From: Bacteroidetes bacterium UBA4414
Lineage (GTDB): Bacteria > Bacteroidota > Bacteroidia > Chitinophagales > Chitinophagaceae
Assembly (NCBI GenBank): GCA_002389765.1
Contig: DGQM01000018.1
Coordinates: 1-64,000 of the forward strand
DNA: 64,000 bases
Direction: 5' to 3'
The position numbers and the translations under genes were made by a program. This document shows, in pieces, positions 44,289 to 52,189 of this stretch. The notes under the pieces are model-generated. The model worked only from the letters and a program-made list of their open reading frames with translations. It did not search any database and had not been told where the DNA came from. How positions within the stretch are numbered: position 1 is the first letter of the stretch; each line of letters opens with the position of its first letter.

Positions 44289-45941
44289 ATGTCAACAACA
44301 CATAGAGTAATACGTTCTCCTAAAGGCAACCAGCTGAATTGTAAGAACTGGGTAAGTGAAGCTGCTTACCGTATGCTGCAAAACAATCTGGATCCTGAAG
44401 TGGCAGAACGCCCGGAAGACCTTGTTGTATATGGCGGTATTGGTAAAGCTGCACGCAACTGGGAAAGCTTTGATAAAATACTGGAACTGCTGAAAGGCCT
44501 GAACGAAGACGAAACCCTGTTGGTACAGTCGGGTAAGCCTGTTGGCGTACTGCGTTCTCACAAAGATGCACCGCGGGTTATCATTGCCAATTCAAACCTT
44601 GTTGGCCGTTGGGCTACGTGGGAACACTTCCGCGAACTGGAAGCAAAGGGCCTGATGATGTATGGCCAGATGACTGCCGGTAGCTGGATATACATCGGTT
44701 CTCAAGGTATTGTACAAGGCACATACGAAACTTACTTGTCGTTGGCAAACATGCACTATGGCGGTACATTGAAAGGTACGCTGAATGTAACAGCAGGCCT
44801 TGGTGGTATGGGTGGCGCACAGCCATTGGCCATTACCATGAATGAAGGTGTATGCCTTGCTGCAGAGGTAGAAGAATGGCGTATGCAGAAGCGTATTGAA
44901 ACGCGCTATCTGGATAAATATTCTCACAACATAGACGAGGCTATAGACTGGGCACTGGAAGCGAAAGCTAACGGAGAAGCCGTGTCTATCGGTGTATGTT
45001 GCAATGTGGTTGATTTGTTGCAAAGACTGATAGACCGTAACATAACACCTGATACACTTACAGACCAGACATCTGCACACGACGAGCTGATAGGTTATTT
45101 CCCTGAAGGTATGTCTGTAGAAGAAGCGAATGCTTTGCGTACAGCAAACCCGAATGAATACATGTCTCATTCGCTCGACACCATGGCACACCATGTTCGC
45201 TTGATGCTGGAACTGCAAAAACGTGGTGCTATCACCTTTGACTATGGTAATAACCTACGCGGACAAGCACACGATAAACGTGGCATAAACGATGCCTTCA
45301 ATTTCCCTGGGTTTGTACCCGCATATATCCGTCCGCTATTCTGCGAGGGTAAAGGGCCTTTCCGTTGGGTAGCACTGAGTGGCGATCCTGAAGATATCTA
45401 TACAACAGACAAAGCGTTGATGGAACTGTTTCCTGAAAACAAAGGCCTGCAACGCTGGCTGACGATGGCTAAGGATAAAATTGCATTCCAAGGCTTGCCT
45501 GCACGCATATGCTGGTTGGGCATGGGCGAACGCGAAAAAGCAGGTTTACTATTCAACGAATTGGTACGTACCGGTAAGGTAAAAGCACCAATCGTTATTG
45601 GCCGCGACCATCTGGATTGTGGTTCGGTAGCATCTCCCAACCGCGAAACAGAAGCAATGAAAGATGGCAGTGATGCTGTAGCAGACTGGCCAATACTGAA
45701 TGCGCTGATAAACACCGCAGGCGGTGCCAGCTGGGTATCTTTCCACCATGGTGGTGGTGTGGGTATGGGTTATTCGCTGCACGCAGGTATGGTGATAGTT
45801 GCAGATGGCACACAAGATGCAGAAGAGCGTCTTCGCCGTGTATTGCACAACGACCCTGCAATGGGTGTGCTGCGCCACAATGATGCAGGCTATGAAATAG
45901 CAAAAGATAATGCAGATAAGTTCGAGCTCAACGTTTGGTAA
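44289..45941 (+). CDS. hutU: Urocanate hydratase
   Basis: A 550-residue urocanase converting urocanate to 4-imidazolone-5-propionate in histidine degradation, using tightly bound NAD. Family signatures: YGGIGKAARNWESF (48-61), MYGQMTAGSWIYIG (124-137), VTAGLGGMGGAQPLA (167-181) and ARICWLGMGER (405-415), where the Cys corresponds to the essential active-site cysteine of P. putida urocanase. GGGVGMGYSLHAG follows near 488-500. No other hut genes are in the window. Its stop codon is immediately followed by a palindromic element filling the gap to ispF. Confidence 0.96.
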   Translation: MSTTHRVIRSPKGNQLNCKNWVSEAAYRMLQNNLDPEVAERPEDLVVYGGIGKAARNWESFDKILELLKGLNEDETLLVQSGKPVGVLRSHKDAPRVIIANSNLVGRWATWEHFRELEAKGLMMYGQMTAGSWIYIGSQGIVQGTYETYLSLANMHYGGTLKGTLNVTAGLGGMGGAQPLAITMNEGVCLAAEVEEWRMQKRIETRYLDKYSHNIDEAIDWALEAKANGEAVSIGVCCNVVDLLQRLIDRNITPDTLTDQTSAHDELIGYFPEGMSVEEANALRTANPNEYMSHSLDTMAHHVRLMLELQKRGAITFDYGNNLRGQAHDKRGINDAFNFPGFVPAYIRPLFCEGKGPFRWVALSGDPEDIYTTDKALMELFPENKGLQRWLTMAKDKIAFQGLPARICWLGMGEREKAGLLFNELVRTGKVKAPIVIGRDHLDCGSVASPNRETEAMKDGSDAVADWPILNALINTAGGASWVSFHHGGGVGMGYSLHAGMVIVADGTQDAEERLRRVLHNDPAMGVLRHNDAGYEIAKDNADKFELNVW

Positions 45942-46017
45942 CCCCCTCCGCCCCCTGAAGGGGGAACTGGCTGGGTATTTTATATAAGCAATTTAAAGCC
46001 CCTTTAGGGGTTGGGGT
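45941..46017. repeat. Paired GC-rich palindromes (REP-like element) filling hutU-ispF spacer
   Basis: The 76 bases between the hutU stop and the ispF ATG hold two similar palindromes in inverted orientation. Left: ACCCCCTCCGCCCCCT then GAAGGGGGAAC (45941-45967). Right, read on the minus strand: ACCCCAACCCCTAAAGGGGC (45998-46017). The AT-rich centre (GGTATTTTATATAAGCAATTT) separates them. The GC-rich blocks contrast sharply with the rest of the window. The last GGGG block also lies where a ribosome-binding site for ispF would be. This is the appearance of repetitive extragenic palindromes seen in several Bacteroidota genomes. Confidence 0.7.
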
Positions 46018-46494
46018 ATGTACAGAATAGGACAAGGAATAGATTTTCACCAAATGGCAGAAGGCCGCGAGCTATGGCTGGGTGGTGTAAAAATACCACA
46101 TACAAAAGGTGCTGTAGGGCACTCTGATGCAGATGTACTGCTGCATGCTATATGCGATGCTATGCTGGGGGCATTATGCCTAGGCGACATTGGCAAGCAC
46201 TTCCCCGATACAGACCCTGCCTACAAAGGCATAGACAGTAAAGTATTGCTGCGCCGCACCTACAACTTGGTGCGCGAAAAAGGCTATTGGCTGGTAAATA
46301 TAGACAGTACCCTGCTGCTGCAAGCACCTAAAATAGCACCTTATGTACCCGAAATGCAAAGCACTATTGCCAACCTGCTGCACGTATCGCTGGATGATGT
46401 ATCTATCAAAGCAACTACTACAGAGCACTTAAGTTTTATTGGTCGCGAAGAAGGTGTAGTTGCTACTGCAAATGTGCTGTTGCAGAAATATTAG
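46018..46494 (+). CDS. ispF: 2-C-methyl-D-erythritol 2,4-cyclodiphosphate synthase
   Basis: A 158-residue IspF of the non-mevalonate isoprenoid pathway. It forms the cyclic diphosphate from CDP-ME 2-phosphate. Metal ligands are in RIGQGIDFHQ (Asp9, His11) and GHSDADVLLHA (His44); the FPDTDPAYKGIDS and ATTTEHLSFIGREEG segments are conserved. Length and motifs are typical. The protein is intact despite the palindromic element ending one base before its ATG. Other mep-pathway genes are not in the window. Confidence 0.96.
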   Translation: MYRIGQGIDFHQMAEGRELWLGGVKIPHTKGAVGHSDADVLLHAICDAMLGALCLGDIGKHFPDTDPAYKGIDSKVLLRRTYNLVREKGYWLVNIDSTLLLQAPKIAPYVPEMQSTIANLLHVSLDDVSIKATTTEHLSFIGREEGVVATANVLLQKY

Positions 46495-46546
46495 TATTTC
46501 TTAGAATTAATTCTACATAGTGTCAATGCACCATTGACTTGTTAGT

Positions 46547-46590
46547 GGTTATCAATTATATTTAATAAATATCAATTGATAACCTTTTTT
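46547..46590 (+). terminator. Terminator of ispF
   Basis: Stem GGTTATCAATT/AATTGATAACC with an AT-rich 16-base loop and six T residues following, 52 bases past the stop. Confidence 0.75.
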
Positions 46591-46604
46591 AATTCTTACC
46601 CGAT

Positions 46605-47351
46605 ATGGATACTAACAAGAAATACGTGGCATTAGTAACAGGTGGTACAGGTGGCCTAGGTACTGCTATATGCAAAAGGCTTGCAAATGATGGTTTTCAC
46701 GTAGTTGCCAATTACAGCAACAAAGAAAAAGCCATGAAGTGGCAGGAGAAAATGACTGCCGAAGGTTATAAGATTGACATGTATCAGGCAGATGTGTGCG
46801 ACTATGAAGCTGTGGGCAATATGGTGCAACATATAGAAACAGAGATAGGTCCCATAGATATTTTGGTAAACAACGCAGGTATCACCCGCGATGGGCAGTT
46901 CAGAAAAATGACACCCGAAAACTGGGATGCTGTTCTCAAAACCAATTTATACAGTGTATTCAATTGTGCGCGCCATGTTATCAATCAAATGATAGAACGT
47001 AACTACGGACGCATCATCAACATATCTTCTGTAAACGGCCAGCGTGGTCAGTTCGGGCAGACCAACTACTCTGCTGCCAAAGCAGGTATGCACGGCTTTA
47101 CCAAAACACTGGCTATGGAAGTGGCCAAGAAAGGCATTACGGTAAATACTATTTCTCCCGGCTATATTGCTACAGATATGGTAATGGCGGTTGCTGAAGA
47201 ACATCGCAACAAGATTATTGCGGAAATACCTGTTGGGCGTATGGGTGGTACGGAAGAAATAGCGCATCTCGTTTCTTTCCTCGCATCAAAAGATACCAGC
47301 TTCATTACCGGAGCTAATTATGCCATAAACGGCGGGCAGCACGTTTACTAA
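46605..47351 (+). CDS. phaB: Acetoacetyl-CoA reductase (SDR family)
   Basis: A 248-residue short-chain dehydrogenase. Cofactor motif TGGTGGLG (12-19), NNAG (about 89-92), and the catalytic triad Ser in INISSVNG, Tyr and Lys in NYSAAKAG. The phrases ITRDGQFRKM, VNGQRGQFGQTNYSAAKAG-like core and INGGQHVY resemble NADPH-dependent acetoacetyl-CoA reductase of polyhydroxyalkanoate or 3-hydroxybutyrate metabolism more than FabG, which usually ends with NGGMYM. No phaA or phaC is adjacent, so a role as a FabG-like reductase cannot be excluded. Confidence 0.83.
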   Translation: MDTNKKYVALVTGGTGGLGTAICKRLANDGFHVVANYSNKEKAMKWQEKMTAEGYKIDMYQADVCDYEAVGNMVQHIETEIGPIDILVNNAGITRDGQFRKMTPENWDAVLKTNLYSVFNCARHVINQMIERNYGRIINISSVNGQRGQFGQTNYSAAKAGMHGFTKTLAMEVAKKGITVNTISPGYIATDMVMAVAEEHRNKIIAEIPVGRMGGTEEIAHLVSFLASKDTSFITGANYAINGGQHVY

Positions 47352-47370
47352 ACGAAATACTCATATACAG

Positions 47371-47399
47371 AAAAGGCACAGGATTTTCCTGTGCCTTTT
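47371..47399. terminator. Bidirectional terminator between phaB and the ytxH-like gene
   Basis: Stem AAAAGGCACAGGA/TCCTGTGCCTTTT with a 3-base loop and T-runs on both strands, between convergent genes. Confidence 0.88.
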
Positions 47400-47423
47400 T
47401 TATTGATTGCTTATTTAGGTTAT

Positions 47424-47726
47424 TTATACAGCACCGTTTTTTACATATCGCTTAGCTGTATGCGCTGTTTCTTCTGCTTCATCCAGCATGTTTATCAGTT
47501 TGTGTTTCATGTCATCTGTCAGTCCTTCGATGTTTTTGTTCAGATACGTCTTCAAGTCTTCCAGATTACCGTTTGCTTTGCCCAGCATTTTGCCCAATCT
47601 GTTTTTCAGCTTGTCTGCCTGGTCTGTAATGTCTTCCCTTAATTCTTTTCCTTTGCGAGGAGCCAACAACAGGCCCACAGCTATCCCGGCTGCAGCACCC
47701 AATAAAAATTTTGCATTTCCGTTCAT
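47424..47726 (-). CDS. YtxH-domain small membrane protein
   Basis: A 100-residue protein with one N-terminal membrane helix (FLLGAAAGIAVGLLLAP) followed at once by RKGKELRED, the YtxH/GvpP domain signature, and then a long amphipathic helix of about 70 residues (LKNRLGKMLGKANGNLEDLK). Such proteins are abundant, small, stress-linked and of unknown function; they sit in the membrane with the helix in the cytoplasm. Single-gene unit ended by the bidirectional terminator. Only a weak promoter match is visible upstream. Confidence 0.82.
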   Translation of the reverse strand: MNGNAKFLLGAAAGIAVGLLLAPRKGKELREDITDQADKLKNRLGKMLGKANGNLEDLKTYLNKNIEGLTDDMKHKLINMLDEAEETAHTAKRYVKNGAV

Positions 47727-47913
47727 AACATGTGTTTTTAGAATGTGAGATAATTTGCAAATGTCATTATTCTGATACAGTCAACAACACTTGCTTGTCA
47801 TAGTAAACTTACGCCTATTACAAGCCTGTACTGCTTTATATTCTGTTAAAACACCTGTGTGTTTTCTTTATTTTAACAGTTGAGTAAAATCCTTAAATCA
47901 CAAATACTTGGCG

Positions 47914-47921
47914 TACATTTG
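47914..47921 (+). promoter_or_regulatory. -7 promoter element of lepA
   Basis: TACATTTG matches TAnnTTTG fully, 22 bases before the ATG at 47944. It lies after the alternative TTG at 47908, so it rules that start out if active. Confidence 0.5.
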
Positions 47922-47943
47922 CAGTTCGTTTTTTTTGACGCAT

Positions 47944-49743
47944 ATGCAACACATTAGGAATTTCTGTATTATAGCCCATATTGACCACGGTAAGAGCACA
48001 TTGGCCGATAGGCTGTTGGAACATACCAAAACAATATCTGATCGCGATATGCAGGCACAGGTATTGGACGATATGGACCTGGAACGTGAGAAAGGTATTA
48101 CCATCAAGAGCCACGCGATACAGATGGACTATACACACACTGATGGCAAGAAATATGCAATAAACCTGATTGACACTCCCGGTCACGTAGACTTTTCCTA
48201 CGAGGTATCTCGTGCACTGGCTGCTTGCGAAGGCGCACTACTATTGGTAGATGCTTCTCAGGGTATACAGGCACAAACAATATCTAACCTTTACCTGGCG
48301 CTGGAAAACGATCTGGAAATCATCCCTGTTATCAACAAGATAGATATGGATGGTGCTAAAATACCGGAAGTAACAGACCAGATTGTAGACCTGATAGGAT
48401 GCAAACCGGAAGACATCATTCTGGCAAGTGGCAAAAGTGGTATCGGTATAGAAGATATCATGACGGCTATAATTGAGCGTATACCTGCACCGAAAGGCGA
48501 CCCAGAAGCTCCTTTGCAGGCACTTATCTTCGATAGCGTATTCAACTCTTTCCGTGGTATCATAGCATACTATCGTGTGTTGAATGGCAGCATTAAAAAA
48601 GGTGAGAAAGTAAAATTTGTACACACCGGCAATGAATACTTTGCAGATGAGGTGGGTGTATTGCGCCTTGGTCTTGAGCCTCGCAAAGAGGTAAAAACTG
48701 GCGATGTTGGTTATATCATCACAGGTATTAAAAATGCCAAAGACGTAAAAGTGGGTGATACTGTTACTACATCTGTAAACCCAACAACGGAAGCCGTAAA
48801 AGGCTTTGAAGAGGTGAAACCGATGGTATTTGCGGGTATCTTCCCTGTAGAAACAGACGACTTTGAAGAATTGCGCGACTGCATGGAAAAACTGCAGTTG
48901 AACGATGCTTCGCTGACGTTTGAACCTGAAACATCGCAGGCGCTTGGCTTTGGTTTCCGTTGTGGCTTCCTGGGTATGCTGCACATGGAGATTATTCAGG
49001 AACGCCTGGAACGTGAGTTTAACCAAACAGTTATCACTACTGTACCAAACGTTAGCTTCAAAGCGTATACAACTCGCGAGCCTGAAAAAGCTATCATCGT
49101 AAACAACCCTACTGAAATGCCCGACCCGAGCAGGACAGACAGGATTGAAGAACCATTTATCCGTGCGCAAATCATTACCCTGCCCGATTATATAGGTAAT
49201 ATCATGAGTTTGTGTTTGGGTAAACGTGGTATTCTGATAAACCAACACTATCTGACACCAACGCGTGTTGAGCTGATATTTGAACTGCCATTGGCAGAAA
49301 TCGTGTTTGACTTCTATGACAAGCTGAAGTCTTCTACACGCGGTTATGCATCTTTCGACTATCAACCACTTGACTACCGCGAAAGTGATATCATTAAAAT
49401 GGACATCCTGCTGAATGCAGAAAAAGTGGATGCCCTGAGTGCATTGATACACCGTAGCCGCGCACAGGACTTTGGCCGTAAGCTATGTGCTAAACTGAAA
49501 GAACTGCTGCCACGCCAGCAATTCATGATTGCCATACAGGCTGCAGTAGGTGCAAAAATCATTGCCCGCGAAACCATCTCTGCAATGCGTAAAGACGTAA
49601 CCGCAAAATGTTATGGTGGTGACATCAGCCGTAAACGTAAGCTGTTAGAGAAACAGAAAGAAGGTAAAAAACGTATGCGCCAGATAGGCAGTGTAGATAT
49701 ACCTCAGGAAGCATTCCTTGCTGTATTGAAACTTGACGAATAG
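47944..49743 (+). CDS. lepA: Elongation factor 4 (LepA)
   Basis: A 599-residue translational GTPase that promotes back-translocation or aids ribosome biogenesis under stress. G motifs: IIAHIDHGKSTLADR (G1), DTPGHVDFSYEV (G3), NKIDMDGA (G4). It has the usual LepA length and the LepA-specific C-terminal domain (AKCYGGDISRKRKLLEKQKE), the tail that contacts P-site tRNA. I start at the ATG at 47944, because the family begins with MxxIRNFCIIAHIDHG and the upstream TTG at 47908 lies before the predicted promoter. It ends at a bidirectional terminator. Confidence 0.97.
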   Translation: MQHIRNFCIIAHIDHGKSTLADRLLEHTKTISDRDMQAQVLDDMDLEREKGITIKSHAIQMDYTHTDGKKYAINLIDTPGHVDFSYEVSRALAACEGALLLVDASQGIQAQTISNLYLALENDLEIIPVINKIDMDGAKIPEVTDQIVDLIGCKPEDIILASGKSGIGIEDIMTAIIERIPAPKGDPEAPLQALIFDSVFNSFRGIIAYYRVLNGSIKKGEKVKFVHTGNEYFADEVGVLRLGLEPRKEVKTGDVGYIITGIKNAKDVKVGDTVTTSVNPTTEAVKGFEEVKPMVFAGIFPVETDDFEELRDCMEKLQLNDASLTFEPETSQALGFGFRCGFLGMLHMEIIQERLEREFNQTVITTVPNVSFKAYTTREPEKAIIVNNPTEMPDPSRTDRIEEPFIRAQIITLPDYIGNIMSLCLGKRGILINQHYLTPTRVELIFELPLAEIVFDFYDKLKSSTRGYASFDYQPLDYRESDIIKMDILLNAEKVDALSALIHRSRAQDFGRKLCAKLKELLPRQQFMIAIQAAVGAKIIARETISAMRKDVTAKCYGGDISRKRKLLEKQKEGKKRMRQIGSVDIPQEAFLAVLKLDE

Positions 49744-49763
49744 TCTCTATACGATATACATAA

Positions 49764-49795
49764 TAATAAAGCCACCCTATCAGGTGGCTTTATTA
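49764..49795. terminator. Bidirectional terminator between lepA and the BI-1 gene
   Basis: A 13-base-pair stem TAATAAAGCCACC/GGTGGCTTTATTA with a 6-base loop, between convergent genes. Confidence 0.88.
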
Positions 49796-49815
49796 TTATG
49801 ATTAAGACAAGTAGA

Positions 49816-50565
49816 TTAGTTTCTCCTGTTACCAAACAAGCGCAACAGCATCAGGAACAGGTTAATGAAATCCAGATACAGATTCAGCGCACCCATTATA
49901 GCCAGTTTGCGTGTAGCTGTAGCAGGTGTTCCTTCAAACTCAATCCCTTCTCCAATACGTTTTAGTTTCTGTACATCATAAGCTGTAAGTCCTGTAAATA
50001 CTGCAACACCAACTATACTGATGATATACTCCATCATTTCGCTCTTCATAAAGAAGTTTATCAATGATGCTATTACAATACCTATCAACCCCATTGTAAG
50101 AATACGACCAAAGCTTGTCAGGTCTTTATTTGTTGTATAACCCATAACAGCCATGATACCGAACATCAGTGATGCTGCAGCAAAACAACTGATTACAGAG
50201 CCGGAAGTATATATCAGTAGTATAAAACTAAGGCTTATGCCAGTTACAGCGGCATAGCCTATAAAAAACAAAGTAAGTGCTGTTGCAGACAAACGGTTAA
50301 ATGCAAAAGACATTGTAAGCACAAACACTAGTGGCGCAAACATAGCTGCATAACCCAATATATTAAGACCACCCGTAGTCTCATTTATTAAAGACAATAG
50401 CAACGATGGTGTTGTTGCAAATGCAAACGCAGTTGCTGCAGATATTGCCAGTGCGCCAAACATCCACAAGAATACATTTGCCATAAAGTTCTTAGCCATT
50501 GTGCGCTTGCCACTACCAACTACGGTATAGTCTGCAAAATCGATAGGTGTGTTACGTTCTTCCAT
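49816..50565 (-). CDS. Bax inhibitor-1/YccA family membrane protein
   Basis: A 249-residue protein with about seven membrane helices, beginning in the cytoplasm (MEERNTPIDFADYTVVGSGK) and ending with the family's basic tail (LLRLFGNRRN). The BI-1 signature appears as FTGLTAYDVQKLKRIGEG (about 194-211) with the ALNLYLDFINLFL core near the C-terminus. YccA in E. coli guards FtsH; other homologues leak Ca2+ or protons. Function in this organism is not known. A -7 promoter element lies about 50 bases upstream; the gene stands alone, convergent with lepA. Confidence 0.92.
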   Translation of the reverse strand: MEERNTPIDFADYTVVGSGKRTMAKNFMANVFLWMFGALAISAATAFAFATTPSLLLSLINETTGGLNILGYAAMFAPLVFVLTMSFAFNRLSATALTLFFIGYAAVTGISLSFILLIYTSGSVISCFAAASLMFGIMAVMGYTTNKDLTSFGRILTMGLIGIVIASLINFFMKSEMMEYIISIVGVAVFTGLTAYDVQKLKRIGEGIEFEGTPATATRKLAIMGALNLYLDFINLFLMLLRLFGNRRN

Positions 50566-50613
50566 TATTCAGTATTTGATTGTAATGTAAAATAACGCAA
50601 AAAACAGTTAATA

Positions 50614-50621
50614 CAAATGTA
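50614..50621 (-). promoter_or_regulatory. -7 promoter element of the BI-1 gene
   Basis: Minus strand TACATTTG, a full match to TAnnTTTG, about 50 bases before the ATG and touching the upstream operon's terminator. Confidence 0.45.
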
Positions 50622-50648
50622 AAAGCCGATGCTCGCGCATCGGCCTTC
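50621..50648 (-). terminator. Terminator of the sigma/anti-sigma/Spy operon
   Basis: Stem GCCGATGC/GCATCGGC with a TCGC loop and an A-run giving four T residues on the minus strand, about 50 bases past the Spy-like stop. Confidence 0.75.
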
Positions 50649-50694
50649 CTCTTAGTAATGCAACACCCCTATTGCATATTCTTTAGTCATCTCC

Positions 50695-51174
50695 TTAGTG
50701 ATGTGGCAGAGGCGGCGGACCAAAACGGCGCGCTATTGCCTCTATAAATTCGTCATAGAGCTTGTATTGCTCAGGCTTAAGTATCGTTTTCAAATCGCGG
50801 AAGTGGTTAAAATTCACCATCTCTCGTTGTTTAGCATTCACAACTATCAATTGCATAAAGCTGTCAACCACATTGCTATCAACCGTTTGCTTATGCAATT
50901 CTTTGTACAAACCATCGTGCAGATTCTTACTTTCTTCACGCACCATTTGCATATTATGCTGATGCTCGTGTTTCAGTTCTTCAAACTTTATCTGCTGCTC
51001 TTCGTCCAGTTGCAGGCTTTTTATAATAAACTCAGCGGGCTCTTTTCTTCTGTCTCCTTCCGGCCCTCTTCCTTCATGTATTTCTTGTTTACCCTTCCAT
51101 AAATAACCCAGTACGCCGAAATTGAGTAGCAGCAGCGCAACAATGATTATCCTATAAAACACTTCTTTTCTCAT
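50695..51174 (-). CDS. Spy/CpxP-like periplasmic protein
   Basis: A 159-residue protein with an N-terminal membrane or signal helix (VFYRIIIVALLLLNFGVLGYLW) and then helices rich in charge and amphipathic heptads (IKSLQLDEEQQIKFEELKHE, a REMVNFNHFRDLKTILKPEQ stretch). LTxxQ-like repeats (LDEEQQIKF, LKPEQYKLY) are the Spy/CpxP and 'heavy metal sensor' pattern of periplasmic chaperones. The end is Pro/His-rich (RFGPPPLPHH), potentially metal-binding. Its ATG overlaps the stop of the upstream small protein gene (ATGA at 51171-51174). It is third in an operon with an ECF sigma factor and a probable anti-sigma factor. Confidence 0.82.
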   Translation of the reverse strand: MRKEVFYRIIIVALLLLNFGVLGYLWKGKQEIHEGRGPEGDRRKEPAEFIIKSLQLDEEQQIKFEELKHEHQHNMQMVREESKNLHDGLYKELHKQTVDSNVVDSFMQLIVVNAKQREMVNFNHFRDLKTILKPEQYKLYDEFIEAIARRFGPPPLPHH

Positions 51175-51482
51175 ATACCCGGCCCTTCACTTTCGTTAGT
51201 AATATCATAATAACGTGCTACAGAAGACACTTCATCCTGCCTTCCGTTATCATGTTTCCTGCTATTGCCTGTCAGCGCCATCATGTTCAGTACTATAAGC
51301 AATACAATACTTGCAGTTGCGGCAGAAAAAGTAGTCAGCGAAATAGTGTGCCCTTTGGTAAGCGGAACCGCTATTCTGCGTTCTATTTTACCATACAAAT
51401 CCTCTGCAGGACGGGCTTTTTCAACCCCTTCCATGCTATTGAGGACATCCTCAACCCACCTGTTTTCATCCTTCTGCTTCAT
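51171..51482 (-). CDS. Small membrane protein, probable anti-sigma factor
   Basis: A 103-residue protein with a charged N-terminal half (MKQKDENRWVEDVLNSMEGV, about 1-45, helical), one membrane helix (ISLTTFSAATASIVLLIVLNMMAL, about 47-70) and a short periplasmic tail (about 71-103). It lacks a recognisable zinc-binding motif, so no family is assigned. The anti-sigma call rests on position between an ECF sigma gene and a Spy-like gene, on the single membrane span with an inside N-terminus, and on the four-base ATGA overlap with the downstream gene. Sigma binding is inference. Confidence 0.65.
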   Translation of the reverse strand: MKQKDENRWVEDVLNSMEGVEKARPAEDLYGKIERRIAVPLTKGHTISLTTFSAATASIVLLIVLNMMALTGNSRKHDNGRQDEVSSVARYYDITNESEGPGI

Positions 51483-51511
51483 AACCTATATCGTTTTAGA
51501 CGTTTTCTTAT

Positions 51512-52093
51512 TTACAATCCTTCGCTCGAATTGTAATAATCTGATAATTTTTTTCTCAAATTGGATTTTGCCCTTTGTAGTAGCGACTCTACAGCCTTCT
51601 CCCCTATATCCATAATCTGCGCTATTTCTCTTTGCGATAGCCCTTCCACCTGCTTCAAAATGAATGCCGTTTGCTGATTTTCAGGCAGTTGCCTGATAGC
51701 ACTGAATAGTAACCCAGCCCTTTCTCTGTTTTTTGCACCTACCCCGGGATGCTCAAAATGGGGCTTATCGTGCCTCAGTTCACCTGTGTCTTTGCTGAAA
51801 ATGCTTGTAATGAAAGAAAAGCGCTTTTGCCTGTTATTGTACCTGATACGATCCAGGCATTTATTAACCGTTATACGATATATCCATGTAGATACGCTGG
51901 CGCCACCTTTGTAAGAAACAGCGTTATGATATATTTCAACAAATACATCCTGCGTTGCCTCTTCGGCTTCAGATGATTGCTGCAGGTAAGAAATACAGGT
52001 ATTATATACCTTATCCTTAAACATTGCATACAACTGACCAAAAGCGCTTTTGTCGCCTTTAGCCACCAGATACAATATTTCTTCTGCCTGCAT
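51512..52093 (-). CDS. ECF RNA polymerase sigma factor
   Basis: About 193 residues. Region 2 (about 10-85) contains AFGQLYAMFKDKVYNTCI and the core-binding/-10 segment EEATQDVFVEIYHN with WIYRITVNKCLDRIR; region 4 (about 130-180) contains LPENQQTAFILKQVEGLSQ and the helix-turn-helix EIAQIMDIGEKAVESLLQRA. This is the Bacteroidota 'sigma-70 family' ECF layout. The ATG at 52093 is chosen, since an upstream ATG at 52135 would add 14 residues absent from relatives. It is the first gene of an operon with the small membrane protein and the Spy-like protein; a periplasmic stress stimulus is the likely input. Confidence 0.93.
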   Translation of the reverse strand: MQAEEILYLVAKGDKSAFGQLYAMFKDKVYNTCISYLQQSSEAEEATQDVFVEIYHNAVSYKGGASVSTWIYRITVNKCLDRIRYNNRQKRFSFITSIFSKDTGELRHDKPHFEHPGVGAKNRERAGLLFSAIRQLPENQQTAFILKQVEGLSQREIAQIMDIGEKAVESLLQRAKSNLRKKLSDYYNSSEGL

Positions 52094-52156
52094 TGTTTTA
52101 GTATAAGTTTTACAATATATAAAATACTGTTTCAAACTTGGAAACGCAGGAATAAG

Positions 52157-52164
52157 TATTTTCG
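52157..52164 (+). promoter_or_regulatory. Probable -7 element of the DUF922-like gene
   Basis: TATTTTCG differs from TAnnTTTG at one base, 26 bases before the GTG start at 52190. Confidence 0.3.
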
Positions 52165-52189
52165 TTTGTGAACACTCATAATAAAAATT

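Noticed and set aside
48241..49452. A 403-codon open frame on the minus strand inside lepA, and similar frames antisense to aconitase (33921-34841) and hutU (44592-45218)
   Set aside because: These lie wholly opposite well-supported genes, have no recognisable domain or promoter, and owe their length to the strongly biased codons of the sense genes.
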